From UBA6136 sp044350805 (GTDB lineage: Bacteria > Pseudomonadota > Gammaproteobacteria > Methylococcales > Methylococcaceae): a stretch of 64,000 nt of DNA. The stretch covers positions 1 to 64,000 of the forward strand of contig JBILGU010000001.1 of assembly GCA_044350805.1 (NCBI GenBank), given 5' to 3'. The notes under the pieces were generated by a model. The model saw only the letters and a list, made by a program, of their open reading frames with translations. It did not search any database and was not told the origin of the DNA. A program made the position numbers and the translations under genes. Positions within the stretch are counted from its first letter, which is position 1. The number at the start of each line of letters is the position of its first letter. Positions 61,294 through 64,000 of this stretch are shown piece after piece.

Positions 61294-62019
61294 TCAGGCG
61301 CCAAAAACCCCGGCAATCTGTGATTGCACGCGAAGCGCTTCTTCCCGGGGGCTTTGCGCGTCACGAATCGGGCGTCCCACCACAATATAGTCAGCCCCAT
61401 TTTCAAAGGCCTGAGGAACGGACACCACCCGTTTCTGATCGTCCTGAGGGCGGTTTTCCACGGGGCGAATCCCAGGGGACACGACCAACAGCTTGTTATC
61501 GACTTCTCTTCGAAGTGCCGGCACCTCAAGCCCGGATGAGATCACCCCATCACAGCCCAGTTCCAGTGCCCTGCGCGCTCTTGAAAGGACCAGTTGCGGG
61601 ACATCGCAATCAAACCCGAGATCCTTCATATCGCCTTGATCAAGGCTGGTCAGTACCGTGACCGCCAAGACTTTGAGATTTCCCTTCTCTCTGGCAGCTG
61701 CCGCCATAATCGAATCATTGCCGTGGATGGTTGCAAAATCGACACCATGCTGGCTTAAAGATCGAATCGCCCGTCCCACCGTCTCAGGAACGTCAAAAAA
61801 CTTGAGATCCGCAAACACCCGCTTCTCACGTTCGCTCAACCAGCGAATCAGCTCGAAATAGCCCCCCGACATGAAGAGCTCGAGTCCCACCTTGTAGAAG
61901 ACCACCGCATCACCCAGTGTTTCAACCAACTTCTTGGCAGAATCCACGTCGGGAACATCCAGGGCCATGATGAGTCTTTCATTCGAGGGGATGGGCTTGT
62001 TGGAAAGCAGTGAGCTCAT
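61294..62019 (-). CDS. pyrF: Orotidine-5'-phosphate decarboxylase
   Basis: 241 residues. Makes UMP from OMP. TIM barrel with LIMALDVPDVDSAKKLVETL, the active-site FADLKFFDVPETVGRAI (D-K-x-x-D), VLAVTVLTSLDQGDM, VVSPGIRPVENRPQDDQKRV and YIVVGRPIRDA. Standard length and motifs. Confidence 0.96.
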   Translation of the reverse strand: MSSLLSNKPIPSNERLIMALDVPDVDSAKKLVETLGDAVVFYKVGLELFMSGGYFELIRWLSEREKRVFADLKFFDVPETVGRAIRSLSQHGVDFATIHGNDSIMAAAAREKGNLKVLAVTVLTSLDQGDMKDLGFDCDVPQLVLSRARRALELGCDGVISSGLEVPALRREVDNKLLVVSPGIRPVENRPQDDQKRVVSVPQAFENGADYIVVGRPIRDAQSPREEALRVQSQIAGVFGA

Positions 62020-62186
62020 TGGGTTACACCGGTCAGAAAAAGGGGGGAACGAGGTCCCTGAAATTTGGAACCCACGCAGGCTTCAGCCCACTTAGGCGAA
62101 GTGTCTCTGGCATTATAGAGGGCGTTCCCAGATTCTCATCGATCCTCCCTGCGATATGCTCTGATTCCTAAAAGAGGTGTACTCAC

Positions 62187-63395
62187 GTGACAAGGCCTAC
62201 TGTTGAAATCCTATCTCAGGGCGATGAGGTCATTGAAGGGGCGGTCATCAATACCAATGCCGCCTGGCTCTCCCGCAAACTCGTGGACATGGGCTTTCAT
62301 GTGGTTCGCCATACCTGTATTGGGGATGATCTGGATGCTCTGATCACTGCGTTGCGCGAAATAGCGGGACGCAGCCAACTCTGTATTTCATCTGGCGGTC
62401 TTGGACCCACCGTCGATGACTTGACCGCACAAGCAGCCAGCGCAGCGTTCGCGGCACCCCTTGAATCTGATCCTGAAGCGCTTCGACAAATTGAAAGCTG
62501 GTTTCAACGCTCAGGACGCCCCATGGCTGACATCAATCGGCGTCAAGCCCTTCTTCCGCAGGGGGCCCAGCGTCTCAACAATGACTGGGGAACCGCGCCG
62601 GGCTTTTCAATCCATCAAGGAATCTGCCAGTTCCATTTTGTACCCGGCGTTCCACGCGAAATGATGGCGATGTTCGACCATTGCATCAGCCCTCAACTGG
62701 CGCAATCATTTTCTGCGATTCGCCCAAGCCGACTCACCTTTCACACCATCGGTTTGGGCGAATCAACCCTTCAGGATCAGCTCAAAAGCATGGATCTTCC
62801 GCACGGAGCCCAATTGGGCTTCAGGGCCAAAGGAACGGAAAACGAAGTCAAAATCAGTTTTTCGGGGCTCCTTTCACCCGGCGAGGCCGAGCCGCTGATC
62901 GCCCATGTCAGTGGGCTCCTGGGAGACGCCCTTTTTCAGGTGACCAGGGACAATCAAGGCCATGAAAATCTGGCGGCACTCGTGGGCGCAACCTTAAGAC
63001 AGCTGGGGCGAAGTCTTCTGGTACAGGAAAGCCTTTCCGGGGGAAACTTGAGTCGCACCCTCAATCTTGAGGGGGCATTGGCCTCGGGTGAAGTTCACCC
63101 GGCGAGTAATCCGCCCCTGTCCATTGAGGATGCCGCTGTCATTGAGCATGAACTTCAGAGCCAAGCCGACCATTTGCTCCGAAAGCACCCCGGAGAGAGT
63201 GTCATTATCGAAAGGTGGTATCCCGAGGGCGAGCCTGTTCCGGGCGAAAGGGAAAAGGTTACTTTCTGGACACTCGCGGCCTCTGAACAGCAACGGCTGA
63301 TCGAGCGATACACGCTGACCGGATCGAAGGCTCAGCTCCAGCTTTCAGCCACCGCCTGGAGCCTCAACACGCTCAGAAGGCTCCTTCCAATCTAA
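62187..63395 (+). CDS. cinA: CinA-family protein with degenerate C-terminal PncC domain
   Basis: 402 residues from a GTG (AGAGGTG upstream). N-terminal MoCF-like domain: VEILSQGDEVIEGAVINTNA, LSRKLVDMGFHVVRHTCIGD, CISSGGLGPTVDDLTAQAAS, FVPGVPREMMAMF. The C-terminal domain normally is the nicotinamide-mononucleotide amidohydrolase PncC with AESxTGG and a GIAGP block; here only VQESLSGGNLSRTL is recognisable and the later blocks are lost. The amidase activity is therefore doubtful, while the N-terminal pyrophosphatase-like domain looks intact. Confidence 0.85.
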   Translation: MTRPTVEILSQGDEVIEGAVINTNAAWLSRKLVDMGFHVVRHTCIGDDLDALITALREIAGRSQLCISSGGLGPTVDDLTAQAASAAFAAPLESDPEALRQIESWFQRSGRPMADINRRQALLPQGAQRLNNDWGTAPGFSIHQGICQFHFVPGVPREMMAMFDHCISPQLAQSFSAIRPSRLTFHTIGLGESTLQDQLKSMDLPHGAQLGFRAKGTENEVKISFSGLLSPGEAEPLIAHVSGLLGDALFQVTRDNQGHENLAALVGATLRQLGRSLLVQESLSGGNLSRTLNLEGALASGEVHPASNPPLSIEDAAVIEHELQSQADHLLRKHPGESVIIERWYPEGEPVPGEREKVTFWTLAASEQQRLIERYTLTGSKAQLQLSATAWSLNTLRRLLPI

Positions 63396-63407
63396 AACCC
63401 AAATCGG

Positions 63408-64000
63408 TTAGATCCAGCCTTTCTTGCGGAAAAACAAGAGCATCCCGATGGCGATGGTCAGACAAACCCCCCAAAAAACAGGATAGGCAATCGCAGAATC
63501 ATTCTCCGGAATCGGCATGTTCATGCCATAAACCCCCGCGATAAAGCTCAGGGGAATAAAGATCGTGCTAATCATCGTGAGCACCTTCACGATCTCGTTC
63601 ATGCGATTGGAGATCACCGACATATAGGTCTCGGTCAGCGAGACGGCGATTTCATGGTAGGTTTCATTGAGGTCCAGAATCTGGACACAGTGATCGTAGA
63701 CATCCCTGAAATAAGACTGGCTTGCTGGGGACAGGCATTCGTGGCCATCACGCTGCAACTGTGAAACGACCTCACGCATCGGCCAGATCGTCCGCCGAAG
63801 CATCAAAAGCCCCCTTTTGACGGCGTGGGCCTTAGTAATCAGTTCAGGTGATGGCTCAGTCAGCAGTCCCTCCTCAATCTCATCAATCCAGTAGGAGTAA
63901 TGCTCAAGGACGGGAAAGTAGCTGTTAACGACCGCATCGAGTAGCGCGTGACATAGGAGACTTGCATCGGTCATACGGACACGGGTGCTATCAAAGTCCA
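63408..64000 (-). CDS. corA: CorA-family divalent cation transporter (partial, 5' end beyond the window)
   Basis: About 197 C-terminal codons are present; the frame stays open through the right edge (preceding residues DFDSTRVR), so the ATG at 63974 is internal. Cytoplasmic helices (LLDAVVNSYFPVLEHYSYWI, MLRRTIWPMREVVSQLQ), then two membrane spans: LTMISTIFIPLSFIAGVYGM with the family signature YGMNM, and AYPVFWGVCLTIAIGMLLFF, ending with basic residues. Takes up Mg2+ (or Co2+/Ni2+) as a pentamer. Confidence 0.93.
   Translation of the reverse strand, partial: DFDSTRVRMTDASLLCHALLDAVVNSYFPVLEHYSYWIDEIEEGLLTEPSPELITKAHAVKRGLLMLRRTIWPMREVVSQLQRDGHECLSPASQSYFRDVYDHCVQILDLNETYHEIAVSLTETYMSVISNRMNEIVKVLTMISTIFIPLSFIAGVYGMNMPIPENDSAIAYPVFWGVCLTIAIGMLLFFRKKGWI

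Overview
The window reads as chromosome from a Gram-negative, aerobic proteobacterium, probably gammaproteobacterial. Pointers are a ubiquinone methyltransferase (ubiG), TolC- and NodT-type outer membrane channels, a split transhydrogenase (pntAB), purEK and a cytochrome c peroxidase. Salt adaptation is suggested by an operon for the compatible solute glucosylglycerate, an NhaR-like regulator and an NhaD antiporter. A C1 (methylotrophic) connection is hinted at by a lone formylmethanofuran-dehydrogenase-type subunit A (fhcA) and a MoxR/DUF58 pair; this is inference. No rRNA, tRNA or CRISPR array was seen.

Layout. 1-3985: AT-rich accessory islet with a kinase-like protein and a secreted tyrosinase, flanked by decayed IS1634-type transposase pieces. 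4025-8624 (minus): tight five-gene operon with regulator, glucosylglycerate phosphatase and synthase, a dihydropteroate-synthase-like protein and a pteridine-reductase-like SDR. 8749-16358 (plus): carbonic anhydrase overlapping PEP carboxylase, an orphan cysD, fhcA broken at a G8 tract, and bioA. 16806-22018 (plus): an exporter-like locus whose ABC protein has lost every recognisable ATPase motif, with HlyD and TolC partners, a 46-residue membrane peptide and a small secreted two-cysteine protein that has a paralogue at 36506.

22055-26257 (minus): ubiG, nhaD, apbE, GNAT. 26490-29297: NTF2-like protein and an S53 protease. 29439-35796 (minus): Fe(III)-type ABC importer, DUF58 protein and MoxR ATPase. 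35931-38258: small membrane proteins, the paralogue and a 428-residue unknown. 38309-43410: cytochrome c peroxidase, WbuC cupin, lipoprotein with a duplicated domain, photolyase, DCC protein, SRPBCC protein. 43486-49973 (plus): complete YbhGFSR-type tripartite ABC efflux system. 50052-52541: purEK against mutM. 52574-56596 (minus): GldA/F/G-type ABC system plus DUF4340. 56881-64000: pntAB, ssb, SIMPL protein, pyrF, cinA with a degenerate C-terminal half, and corA running off the edge.

The most unusual parts are the ATPase-dead exporter locus with its small secreted protein family, the pterin-type enzymes inside an osmolyte operon, and the fhcA reading frame interrupted exactly at a homopolymer.
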